From DATBSK01 sp964501785 (GTDB lineage: Bacteria; Actinomycetota; Acidimicrobiia; IMCC26256; PALSA-555): DNA of 37,918 nucleotides. Shown in pieces: positions 15,680 through 22,544 of the stretch. Both the position numbers and the translations under genes were made by a program. Position 1 is the first letter of the stretch. Every line of letters starts with the position of its first letter. The stretch covers positions 1 through 37,918 of the forward strand of contig CAZCUD010000023.1 of the NCBI GenBank assembly GCA_964501785.1, in the 5' to 3' direction. The notes beneath the pieces were generated by a model. It saw nothing but the letters and a program-made list of their open reading frames with translations. It had not been told where the DNA came from and ran no database searches.

Positions 15680-18083
15680 GCACCGCCGCTAGCGCCTTGG
15701 AGACCGACGCGACAACGTCCTCGATGCTCATCGAGTTGTCATCGTCAGTGTCTTCGCGCCGCTCACCGGACCGATCGTCTTGGATCAACGCGAGGCCGAC
15801 GAGCACCAGCGAGTAGACGAAGCGGGCCTTGAGAAGCTTTGGCTCTTCCTTCGAATCCTTCTCCGCGATCCGGAGGTACTTGTTGTCGACGTTGACGAAG
15901 AAGTCGTACACGTCGGTCGTCTCGCTCTCGCCCGCGTGCTTGATCACGACGGCGGTGTTCTCGTCGAACCCGTGATCGGTCCAGTGTTCCTCGTCGACCT
16001 CGACGATGTTGGGGAGCGAAAGACCGCCGGTGCCGCCCGTTGTGCCCTTGCCCTCTGTCACCGGCGGCCGGCTGCCGCCACCCCCGCCGCCACCGGAGCT
16101 CTTCGGGCGTACCCGGAGCTCAAGGTTGTTCACGAAGGGCTCGACCCGGGACGGGTCCGTAACCTCAAGCGTGAACGCGAGGACGTCACCCTGGTGCGCG
16201 TCCTCGGGCAGTTCGAACGAGAGGTGCGAGAGGCCGCTTTTCGGCCCGGGCATGGACCAGTTCTCGACGACATGCCCGACGTCGTCACGGACCTGCCGCA
16301 GTACGACGGTGCCTGCGTCAAGCTCGCGGTGAAAGTAGTCGTCCTCCGCGTCGGTCTCGAAGCTGACCCGCACCCGGGAACCGAGGTGAGCGTCGCGATG
16401 GAGCTCTTCTCCGTCCTTCAGGCCCTTGAATCTGAAGAAGGTCGGGTACGTCTTCCCCACGAACTCGCCGCCGCCGCCGTTACCGGTCCCCAAGAGCGGG
16501 AAGGGCGAGGAGAGCTTGATGCCGTGGAGGAAGAGCTTCGCGAGGGATGGTGACTGTCGTACGAGCTCCTCGAGCACGGTCGCCAGCGGCTTCGAGTCGG
16601 ACAGCTTGTCGGCGAGATCCTCCTCGCGGCGACGGTTGCGAAGCGCGCGGAGGGTGGGATCGTCCTTCAGGAAGCGCTCGATCTCGGTCTCCAGACGGTC
16701 CGACAACGCGGTCGAGCGCAACCTGTCGCGACTGTTCATGAACAGGTCCTCGCGCATCTCACCTTCGATGTTCGTGCAGTCGGCCATCACCAGCAGCGAG
16801 TCCGCGAGGTAGCTCATCCCAACGCTCTTGCGCCGAAAGAAGTCGATCGGGAACGTCGCGTGTGTCTGCCCGTTGACGGCGAACACCAAGCCGTGCCTTG
16901 CCGTGCGGTACTCGGTCGCCTTGGACTTGCGGAACGCGAAGACGCGCACCCGGACGAGCGTGCCGTCGAGGCTGATGACGCTCCCGACCGGAAAATCGGG
17001 TTCGAGGACCTCGGCCTTGTTCTGCTCGAGCCGAGCGGCGAGGCCGAGCACGTTCGTGGCAAAGCTGCCGGCGTGCCCGCGGTAGCCCGGCCGACACTCG
17101 AAGACTCTGATGGGAAGCGCGACTTCGACGAGCCCGAGGTCGACACGACGGAGGAGACCACCGCCCGACGACACGATGTTCGACCGGGTTCCACCCTGCC
17201 ACCCGTACTCGTACAGCTTGATCAGTGATCCGTATGGTGCTGGCCTGGCGTAGGCGTCGCGAGTTGTCGCGTCCGCGACTGGGAAGATCGGCCACTCGTC
17301 GGCCGCGAACGCAAGTACTCGTCCGTGATTGCTCTCACTGGCCTCGACCGGCGCGAGGTAGGTGAACACCGAGCTTCGGGAACCCGACTGTGGGGGCTCA
17401 CGGCGGACGATGGTGAAGCCCCACTCGCGGTCGCGGTCGGTGCTCGCCGCGTCGAGCAACGCCGGGTTGCGGCGGGAGACGACGAGCTGCAGACGATGGT
17501 GGCCACCGCAGAACTGGAGCACGCCCGTTCCGCCCATGTTGAACTTGCCTTGGACGAAGGGGATCCGCAGCTTGTTGCTCTTGCCAATCGACATGAACGT
17601 GTCGGGGAAGGCGTCGGGCGTCTGGCCCTCTCCCTGGTCAGCGATCGAGATGCTCGGCAGTCCGTCGCTTGGCATGTTGCCGGTGGCCGCCAACGTAAGC
17701 AATCGGCCCTGCTCGGTGGCCTTGGCGTCCGCCCAGAGCGCGATTCGACCGGCCTTCTCATCGAGGTCGTCGTCGACGTATCCGTCGAAGAAGCGAGCGA
17801 CCGCGGCGCGGATTGACTGCGGAGCTTCGTGAGATGTTGGATCGATGCCCGCCTCGTGGCATGCGTTCGTGAGCCTCGCGTCAACCGAGTTCACCAGCTT
17901 CTCGATCAGGGCGGCCACGGCCTCGCTCTGCTGGTTGCCGATCGAGGAGAAGTTGTTCTCGTTGTCGCCGAGGAGACGCCAGGCGTCGGAGTTGTCCCAG
18001 TACCCCGCTTCCTTCAAGAGCTCGACGACCTGCTCCTCCGTGTCGGCGCGCATCAGCGCCATGCAGAGGTCCCGCGGCTTCAT
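15624..18083 (-). CDS. GHKL (MutL/MORC/Hsp90-like) ATPase of a defence system
   Basis: This is an 819-residue protein. Residues 50-190 form a GHKL ATP-binding fold. The N box SEAVAALIEKLVNSVDA has Glu 61 and Asn 65, the G1 box IADQGEGQTP has Asp 150, and the G2 box has QGKFNMGGTG at 179-188. This is the MutL/MORC arrangement, in which ATP closes a dimeric clamp. The middle is unrecognised. A Gly-rich linker (about residues 665-700) separates a C-terminal domain of about 120 residues. Prokaryotic GHKL ATPases of this kind are known from restriction-modification neighbourhoods, as here beside a methyltransferase. The ATG at 18083 lies four bases after the stop of the upstream winged-helix gene, so they form an operon; an upstream in-frame ATG at 18161 would overlap that gene. 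Confidence 0.82.
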   Translation of the reverse strand: MKPRDLCMALMRADTEEQVVELLKEAGYWDNSDAWRLLGDNENNFSSIGNQQSEAVAALIEKLVNSVDARLTNACHEAGIDPTSHEAPQSIRAAVARFFDGYVDDDLDEKAGRIALWADAKATEQGRLLTLAATGNMPSDGLPSISIADQGEGQTPDAFPDTFMSIGKSNKLRIPFVQGKFNMGGTGVLQFCGGHHRLQLVVSRRNPALLDAASTDRDREWGFTIVRREPPQSGSRSSVFTYLAPVEASESNHGRVLAFAADEWPIFPVADATTRDAYARPAPYGSLIKLYEYGWQGGTRSNIVSSGGGLLRRVDLGLVEVALPIRVFECRPGYRGHAGSFATNVLGLAARLEQNKAEVLEPDFPVGSVISLDGTLVRVRVFAFRKSKATEYRTARHGLVFAVNGQTHATFPIDFFRRKSVGMSYLADSLLVMADCTNIEGEMREDLFMNSRDRLRSTALSDRLETEIERFLKDDPTLRALRNRRREEDLADKLSDSKPLATVLEELVRQSPSLAKLFLHGIKLSSPFPLLGTGNGGGGEFVGKTYPTFFRFKGLKDGEELHRDAHLGSRVRVSFETDAEDDYFHRELDAGTVVLRQVRDDVGHVVENWSMPGPKSGLSHLSFELPEDAHQGDVLAFTLEVTDPSRVEPFVNNLELRVRPKSSGGGGGGGSRPPVTEGKGTTGGTGGLSLPNIVEVDEEHWTDHGFDENTAVVIKHAGESETTDVYDFFVNVDNKYLRIAEKDSKEEPKLLKARFVYSLVLVGLALIQDDRSGERREDTDDDNSMSIEDVVASVSKALAAVLIPMIETIGSLSLDFETE

Positions 18084-18087
18084 GTGG

Positions 18088-18648
18088 TCACCCGACCCCC
18101 TCCGATCCGGCAGCACTATCGACACGACGACGCCCCTGGTCGGTGATCTCCCAAAGCCCACGCGGCGAGTCCTTCACCATGTCGCCCGACTTCACGAGCG
18201 TCAATCGCGCGAACTGGACCTTGTTCTTCCAGCGGACGAGCCCCGAGGACACCTTCTCGTGGTCTGCAGGCAGGAACTGGCCCGCGAGAAGTTCGCCGAC
18301 GCGCTCGATCACCTCGGTTGCTGGCGCGCGGCCGCCTTGCTCCTGGAGCGCACGGAGGACAGGGAGCTCGTATGCCGTTTCGGGGAGCACGGTGCCGCGG
18401 GCCGCCCGAGACCGCCCTTTCGTTCGCGCCGTCTTCTTCCGTGACGTCCGCGACCTCTTCTCCCGGACACCGGAGTCAACGCTCGTCGGTGCCGGTCTCA
18501 GGGGCACGACCGGCGTTGTCAACGCCGTCGCGGCCGGCGTGATACCGAGCACCCGGCGAAGCACGGAGTTGGCGTCGTCGACGAGGGGCTCGGCCTGCTC
18601 TTGCAGGGCGGCGAAGACGTCGTCGTCGATTGACAGGTCCCTGGGCAT
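18088..18648 (-). CDS. Mrr-N winged-helix protein with SeqA-like N-terminal segment
   Basis: This is a 186-residue protein. Residues 1-40 (IDDDVFAALQEQAEPLVDDANSVLRRVLGI) resemble a ribbon-helix-helix or SeqA-N-type dimerisation segment. A Lys/Arg/Thr-rich linker follows. Residues 95-180 resemble the Mrr N-terminal winged helix: ELPVLRALQEQGG, WKNKVQFARLTLVKSGDMV, RGLWEITDQG. The nuclease part of Mrr is absent, so it should bind DNA rather than cut it, either as the target recogniser for the ATPase or as the operon's repressor. The ATG at 18648 has GGAGGG upstream at good spacing; an earlier ATG at 18717 lies inside the control region. The ATPase gene follows four bases later. Confidence 0.75.
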   Translation of the reverse strand: MPRDLSIDDDVFAALQEQAEPLVDDANSVLRRVLGITPAATALTTPVVPLRPAPTSVDSGVREKRSRTSRKKTARTKGRSRAARGTVLPETAYELPVLRALQEQGGRAPATEVIERVGELLAGQFLPADHEKVSSGLVRWKNKVQFARLTLVKSGDMVKDSPRGLWEITDQGRRRVDSAAGSEGVG

Positions 18649-18664
18649 TTGGCAGGCCCTCCGC

Positions 18665-18718
18665 TGCAATTGAGATTGCAATATACATTGCCGGAAGACC
18701 CGAAGCCCGTCAAGCAAT
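18665..18718. promoter_or_regulatory. Cluster of GCAAT/ATTGC half-sites in front of the winged-helix-ATPase operon
   Basis: TGCAAT-TGAG-ATTGCA (18665-18680) is a perfect inverted repeat. It overlaps a second one, GCAAT-ATAC-ATTGC (18678-18691), and a further GCAAT lies at 18714-18718. On the minus strand a possible promoter is TTGACG, 17 bases, CAATGT, ending just upstream of the repeats. The layout fits an operator bound by a dimeric repressor, most simply the operon's own first product. Confidence 0.5.
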
Positions 18719-18756
18719 CTTTCTTGTAAGCGCGCCTTCTAGATCTTGATGCAGAA

Positions 18757-18812
18757 GGGCCTCGGGGCCTCGGGGCCTCGGGGTCTCAGGCCTCAGGGCT
18801 CAGGGCCTCACG
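18757..18812. repeat. Short tandem repeat, 7-8 bp unit
   Basis: GGCCTCGG is repeated three times and decays into CTCAGG-type units (GTCTCAGG, CCTCAGG, GCTCAGG, GCCTCA). No gene covers it. It lies between the integrase gene's end and the winged-helix operon promoter and may vary in length by slippage. Confidence 0.7.
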
Positions 18813-18891
18813 GGCGAGCCCCGCCCCGTACGGCAATCCTTGACTCCTGCGATCGGTAGATCCGTCACTGCCGGCATTGGCGCGGCGCCCA

Positions 18892-20061
18892 CTATTCGAG
18901 GGGTTCCTCGTACTCAAGGGGTTCCTCGGTACCGATGCTCTCCTCAAGTGCAGTGGCAGCCCGCTGATCAGTCGCCTCGAGGAGGTGCCGATATCGGGCC
19001 ACCATCTCAAGCGTCTGCCAGCCATGCCGATCCATGACCTCCCCGACGCTGGCGCCGTTCTTCAGGAGCGCTGTCGCTGAGTGGTGGCGCAGATCGTGCA
19101 TCCGCATGGGTGGAACTCCAGCGTTCTTGCATGCTGCGACGAACGCGTGGCTGACGGTCGAGGGGTGCCACGGACAACGACCCGCGGGATCCGGTGAGAA
19201 CACGAGCGCGTCGGCGTCGAGATCCGTTCCGACCGCATTGGCGATGGCCTCGCAGTGCTGGCGGTGACTACCGAGCATTCTCGCTGTCTTCGGTCCCAAT
19301 GCGATGCGTCTCGCGAGGCCGGTCTTCGTCTGCTTCTCCAGGACTCCTCCGGGAACCGCGACGATGGATCGGCGGAACACTGCCGTCGACGCGGCGAGGT
19401 CGACGTCATCCCAACGAAGTCCGCACGCCTCGCCGCGGCGGCACCCTGTCCACGCGAGGAACGCGATGAGAGCTCCGAACTCAGGGTCTTGGTCGAGCGC
19501 GTGCTTGATCAGCGTTCGCACAGCGCCCGACGACGGCGGCGCAATTTCCTGCTGACCCAGCGGTGGGAGCTCGATTCCCTCCGTGGCCAGCGATGCGACG
19601 AGACCACGCCGCTTGGCCCAAGCGAGGGACTGGCGCATTGCCCAGTGGATCTTGCGGATCGACGAGCCAGACAGCCCGCCGCCGTGGAGGCGCGCGTACA
19701 GGTCTTCGATGTGAGCGGACCGAAGTTTGCCGACAGAGATGCTCCCGATGACCGGGGCTAGTTGCCGGATCGCGACGCGGTACCGCTCAACTGTCGAAGG
19801 CGCGAAGTGAGGCCGTCGCGCCTCAAGCCAGGCCTCGACGACCTCGAGGACGGTACGCGGCTCTGTGTTGCCGACGGGGCTCATCGCCTGCGTCTCGAGC
19901 ACGAACTTCGCGAGCGCGAGTTGTGCTTGCCGCTTGGTGCCTCGCACGGTCTTAGACGCGTACCGCCGGCGACCCGATGCGTCGCGGCCTATGAACACGA
20001 GCAATTGCCAGGACTGTTCGCCGCGTTGGCGCAGGTGACCCTTCACGATCGTCACTCCCAT
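18892..20061 (-). CDS. Tyrosine site-specific recombinase (integrase) of the element
   Basis: This 389-residue phage-type integrase carries out strand exchange between the element and the chromosome. The N-terminal arm-binding part (about 1-60) includes GRDASGRRRYASKTVRGTK. A core-binding SAM-like domain follows. The catalytic domain has TGCRRGEACGLRWDDVDL (first Arg), HDLRHHSATALL (His-x-x-Arg), DRHGW, and the nucleophile Tyr in ARYRHL near residue 357. The gene reads away from the tRNA-Arg gene 105 bp away, the usual arrangement when the tRNA 3' end is the target. The ATG at 20061 sits inside one arm of an inverted repeat (20051-20059 with 20118-20126). The extreme C-terminus repeats EEPLE, reflecting a short direct repeat in the DNA. 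Confidence 0.93.
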   Translation of the reverse strand: MGVTIVKGHLRQRGEQSWQLLVFIGRDASGRRRYASKTVRGTKRQAQLALAKFVLETQAMSPVGNTEPRTVLEVVEAWLEARRPHFAPSTVERYRVAIRQLAPVIGSISVGKLRSAHIEDLYARLHGGGLSGSSIRKIHWAMRQSLAWAKRRGLVASLATEGIELPPLGQQEIAPPSSGAVRTLIKHALDQDPEFGALIAFLAWTGCRRGEACGLRWDDVDLAASTAVFRRSIVAVPGGVLEKQTKTGLARRIALGPKTARMLGSHRQHCEAIANAVGTDLDADALVFSPDPAGRCPWHPSTVSHAFVAACKNAGVPPMRMHDLRHHSATALLKNGASVGEVMDRHGWQTLEMVARYRHLLEATDQRAATALEESIGTEEPLEYEEPLE

Positions 20062-20126
20062 ACGTCAGGGGCGCCGACGGCGCCGGATTGACAACTGGAT
20101 TGACAATCCGGTGGTCGGGAGTGACA
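20051..20126. promoter_or_regulatory. Candidate integrase arm-type sites / int promoter region
   Basis: GTCACTCCC (20051-20059) and GGGAGTGAC (20118-20126) form a 9-bp inverted repeat spanning the int start. Between them GGATTGACAA occurs twice, at 20085-20094 and 20097-20106, exactly 12 bp apart, and GGCGCC occurs twice around 20070-20084. Short direct and inverted repeats beside int and the tRNA are typical of attP arm sites. Confidence 0.45.
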
Positions 20127-20165
20127 GGTCCGATCGCGCAGGCGTCTGACCTGCGGTTTCGGCAG

Positions 20166-20211
20166 CGCCCTCGGCAGGACTCGAACCTGCGCACACGGCT
20201 CCGGAGGCCGA
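20166..20211. other. Probable attachment site of the integrated element (tRNA 3' half)
   Basis: The element lies to the left of the tRNA 3' end and its integrase reads away from it, so the crossover is expected within the T arm to anticodon part of tRNA-Arg(CCG). No second copy of this segment was seen elsewhere in the window, so the other end of the element should lie upstream of base 1. The exact core is not determined. Confidence 0.5.
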
Positions 20212-20237
20212 TGCTCTATCCGCTGAGCTACGAGGGC
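20166..20237 (-). tRNA. tRNA-Arg (anticodon CCG)
   Basis: The 72-base gene, read on the minus strand, has acceptor stem GCCCTCG/CGAGGGC, D arm GCTC...GAGC, anticodon loop CTCCGGA with anticodon CCG, variable bases GTGC and T arm GCAGG-TTCGAAT-CCTGC, followed by discriminator G. The outermost anticodon-stem pair is a T-T mismatch; all other stems pair. CCA is not encoded. A TACGCT box ends nine bases upstream and may be the -10 element. The 3' end faces the integrase gene. Confidence 0.93.
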
Positions 20238-20296
20238 GAGGGGTCCAGCGTACGCGCCGCGACCGGTTCGGCCCGTCCCGAGGGGGTGGAGGCCGC

Positions 20297-21010
20297 TCAG
20301 TCGAGGACCTCCGGCTGCTCGCGCACGAGCATGCGCACCGCTCCGTTCCAGTAGGAGTCGAGCGCGTGGGTGCGGAACGCGTCCTTCAGCGGCCCGCGGT
20401 GCTCGGGCGCGATCTCGTGCGTCGGCACGCCCGCCACGAGCGCGTCGGCGGTGAGGCGGCACATGCGATCGAACGTCTGCGCCCGGTACGTGGCCTCTTC
20501 CACCGACGCGCCGACGACGATCACCCCGTGGCTCAGCAGGATCACCCCGTCGGCGTCGCCCACCCGCTCGGCGAGCCACTCGCCGGCGTCTGCGTCGAGG
20601 ACCTGCCCCTCGTACTCGTCGACGAGGGCGAGCGCGCCGTCGAACATGCACGCCGCCTGGTGCGTGATCTCGGGGAGCCGCCCCATCGTCGCGAGGAGCG
20701 TCGCGTGGTACGGGTGGTTGTGCACGATGACGCGCGCGGCGGGGCGCCGTCGATGGATGCCGGTGTGCAAGAAGATCGCGGGGCTCACGTCCCAGTCGCC
20801 CTCACGCGGCTCGCCCGACGCGCTCACCCGCACGAGGTCGGAGGCGCGCACCTCGTCCCACCACATCCCCCACGGCGTCACCCACAGGTCACCGTCGGGC
20901 TCGGCCATCGTCACGTGGCCGGCCATGTTCTCGTTGAAGCCGATCCCCGCCAGCACGCGGTGCAGGCACGCGAGCTTCTGGCGCTCCGTCAGCTCGACGG
21001 CCGGCGGCAT
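20297..21010 (-). CDS. Class II aldolase/adducin-family protein
   Basis: This is a 237-residue protein of the zinc-dependent class II aldolase (fuculose-phosphate aldolase/ribulose-phosphate epimerase) family. It has GFNENMAGHVTM near the start, the metal-binding VHNHPYHATLLA with its His-x-His pair, and the third ligand in LLSHGVIVVG, followed by EEATYRAQTFDR. Family members cleave or isomerise sugar phosphates, but many with this spacing are uncharacterised, so the substrate is left open. The ATG at 21010 has GGAAG upstream; an in-frame GTG at 21043 is an alternative. It is transcribed divergently from the carboxylesterase, with about 57 bases between them, and ends 59 bases from the tRNA. 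Confidence 0.85.
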   Translation of the reverse strand: MPPAVELTERQKLACLHRVLAGIGFNENMAGHVTMAEPDGDLWVTPWGMWWDEVRASDLVRVSASGEPREGDWDVSPAIFLHTGIHRRRPAARVIVHNHPYHATLLATMGRLPEITHQAACMFDGALALVDEYEGQVLDADAGEWLAERVGDADGVILLSHGVIVVGASVEEATYRAQTFDRMCRLTADALVAGVPTHEIAPEHRGPLKDAFRTHALDSYWNGAVRMLVREQPEVLD

Positions 21011-21054
21011 GGCTCGCGGCTTCCAGCCCGCCCCCTCGCTCACGCGAGCGACGG

Positions 21055-21060
21055 TACCGT
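21055..21060 (+). promoter_or_regulatory. Possible -10 box of a leaderless carboxylesterase transcript
   Basis: TACCGT fits the actinobacterial TANNNT -10 pattern and ends seven bases before the GTG at 21068, which would then be the first base of the mRNA. No clear -35 box is visible. Confidence 0.35.
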
Positions 21061-21067
21061 GCGCGCC

Positions 21068-22543
21068 GTGCCGGTGCCCACGATCACCACCCAGAGCGGT
21101 GACCTGCGCGGCGTGACGGTCGCCGCGCCCAGTGGGCGCGACGTCCACCGGTTCCTGGGCATCCCCTACGCCGCGGCGCCTGTCGGTGACCTGCGCTGGC
21201 GTGCCCCGCGGCCGGTCGCACCCTGGACGGGCGTGCGAGCCGCGGCGTCGTTCGCGCCGGCCGCGCCGCAACGGGGCGCGGTCGAGACCGTCCTCCCCGG
21301 GTTCGCACCCGACGGGCCGATCGACGAGGACTGTCTCGCGCTCAACGTCTGGACGCCGAGCGTCGACGGCGTACGACCGGTCCTGGTCTGGATCCCGGGG
21401 GGCGCGTACCTCAGCGGGGGGACGGCGCAGCCGGTGTACGACGCGGCGCGGCTCGCGGACGAAGGCGACGTCGTCGTGGTCACGGTCGGGTACCGCCTCG
21501 GTGCGCTGGGGTTCCTCGCGCTCGGTGACGACGCGGACGCGAACTGCGGCCTCCGCGACCAGCTCGCGGCGCTCGGGTGGGTGCGAGAGCACGCCGACCG
21601 GTTCGGTGGTGATCCGCGCCGGGTCACGGTCATCGGGGAGTCCGCGGGTGCGGGATCGCTGCTCCACCTTCTCGCGTCGCCGCGCCGGGCCGGAGCCTTC
21701 GACCGGGCGATCGTGCAGAGCGGGCAGCCGACCACGCTCGATGCAGCCGCCGCGGTCGAGGTCGCCGACGCGTTCGCGCGCGCGCTCGATCTCCCCCGAG
21801 CCGATGCTGCGCGCCTGCGGAACGTGCCCCTGGAGCAGCTGCTCGACGCGCAGGAGTCGACGCTCGCGGCGATGCTCGGGCGGGTCGGTCCGATGCCGTT
21901 CGCGCCCACGATCGACGGCGACGTGTGCGACGGGTCGATCGTGGACGGGATCGCCGCCGGCCGTGCCCGCGACGTCGAGCTCGTCATCGGCACGACGCGC
22001 GACGAGCTGGCGCTGTTCCCCGACCCCCGCGCCGGCGACCTCGACGACGCGCGACTCGTGCGCCGGATCGCGGCACTCGCGCCCGAGGACGCGCCCGAGC
22101 AGATCCTCCGGACCTACCGGGCGTCGCTCGGCGACGCGGCCACCAACGCGCGGATCTGGGACGCGGTGCGGACCGACGCGATGATGCGCGTGCCGAACCT
22201 GCGCGTGGCCGACGCCGCGACGCGCGCCGGCACGCGCACGTACGTCTACCGGTTCGACTGGGAGGCGCCCGGGCTCGGCGCCGCCCACGCCATCGACATC
22301 CCCTTCACCTTCGGAGGCTTCGATCGGGAGGGCTGGGGCGCGGTCGTCGGGCACGACGATCGCGCCGCGGCGCTCGGGGTGCGATGGCGAGCCGCGTGGA
22401 CCGCGTTCGCGGCCGACGGGCAGCCCGGCGATCCGTGGTGGCGCCGCTACGACGGATCTCGGCCGACCGCGGTGTTCTCGGCCGACGGCGTCGACGTGAT
22501 CGACGACCCCGACTCGGAGACCCGGCGCTGCTGGATGCCCTGA
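21068..22543 (+). CDS. Type B carboxylesterase (alpha/beta hydrolase)
   Basis: This is a 491-residue enzyme of the carboxylesterase/cholinesterase family, hydrolysing ester bonds of unknown substrates. It has the N-terminal FLGIPYAAAPVGDLRW, the second family signature EDCLALNVW, oxyanion-hole PGGAYLSGG and nucleophile elbow GESAGAGS. A GTTRDELALF region supplies the acid, and AAHAIDIPFTFGG supplies the His. No signal peptide is seen, so it is probably cytoplasmic. The GTG at 21068 is preferred because TACCGT (21055-21060) ends seven bases before it, suggesting a leaderless transcript; GTG 21059 and 21074 are in frame too. It ends one base before the convergent lipoprotein gene's stop. Confidence 0.9.
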   Translation: MPVPTITTQSGDLRGVTVAAPSGRDVHRFLGIPYAAAPVGDLRWRAPRPVAPWTGVRAAASFAPAAPQRGAVETVLPGFAPDGPIDEDCLALNVWTPSVDGVRPVLVWIPGGAYLSGGTAQPVYDAARLADEGDVVVVTVGYRLGALGFLALGDDADANCGLRDQLAALGWVREHADRFGGDPRRVTVIGESAGAGSLLHLLASPRRAGAFDRAIVQSGQPTTLDAAAAVEVADAFARALDLPRADAARLRNVPLEQLLDAQESTLAAMLGRVGPMPFAPTIDGDVCDGSIVDGIAAGRARDVELVIGTTRDELALFPDPRAGDLDDARLVRRIAALAPEDAPEQILRTYRASLGDAATNARIWDAVRTDAMMRVPNLRVADAATRAGTRTYVYRFDWEAPGLGAAHAIDIPFTFGGFDREGWGAVVGHDDRAAALGVRWRAAWTAFAADGQPGDPWWRRYDGSRPTAVFSADGVDVIDDPDSETRRCWMP

Positions 22544-22544
22544 G

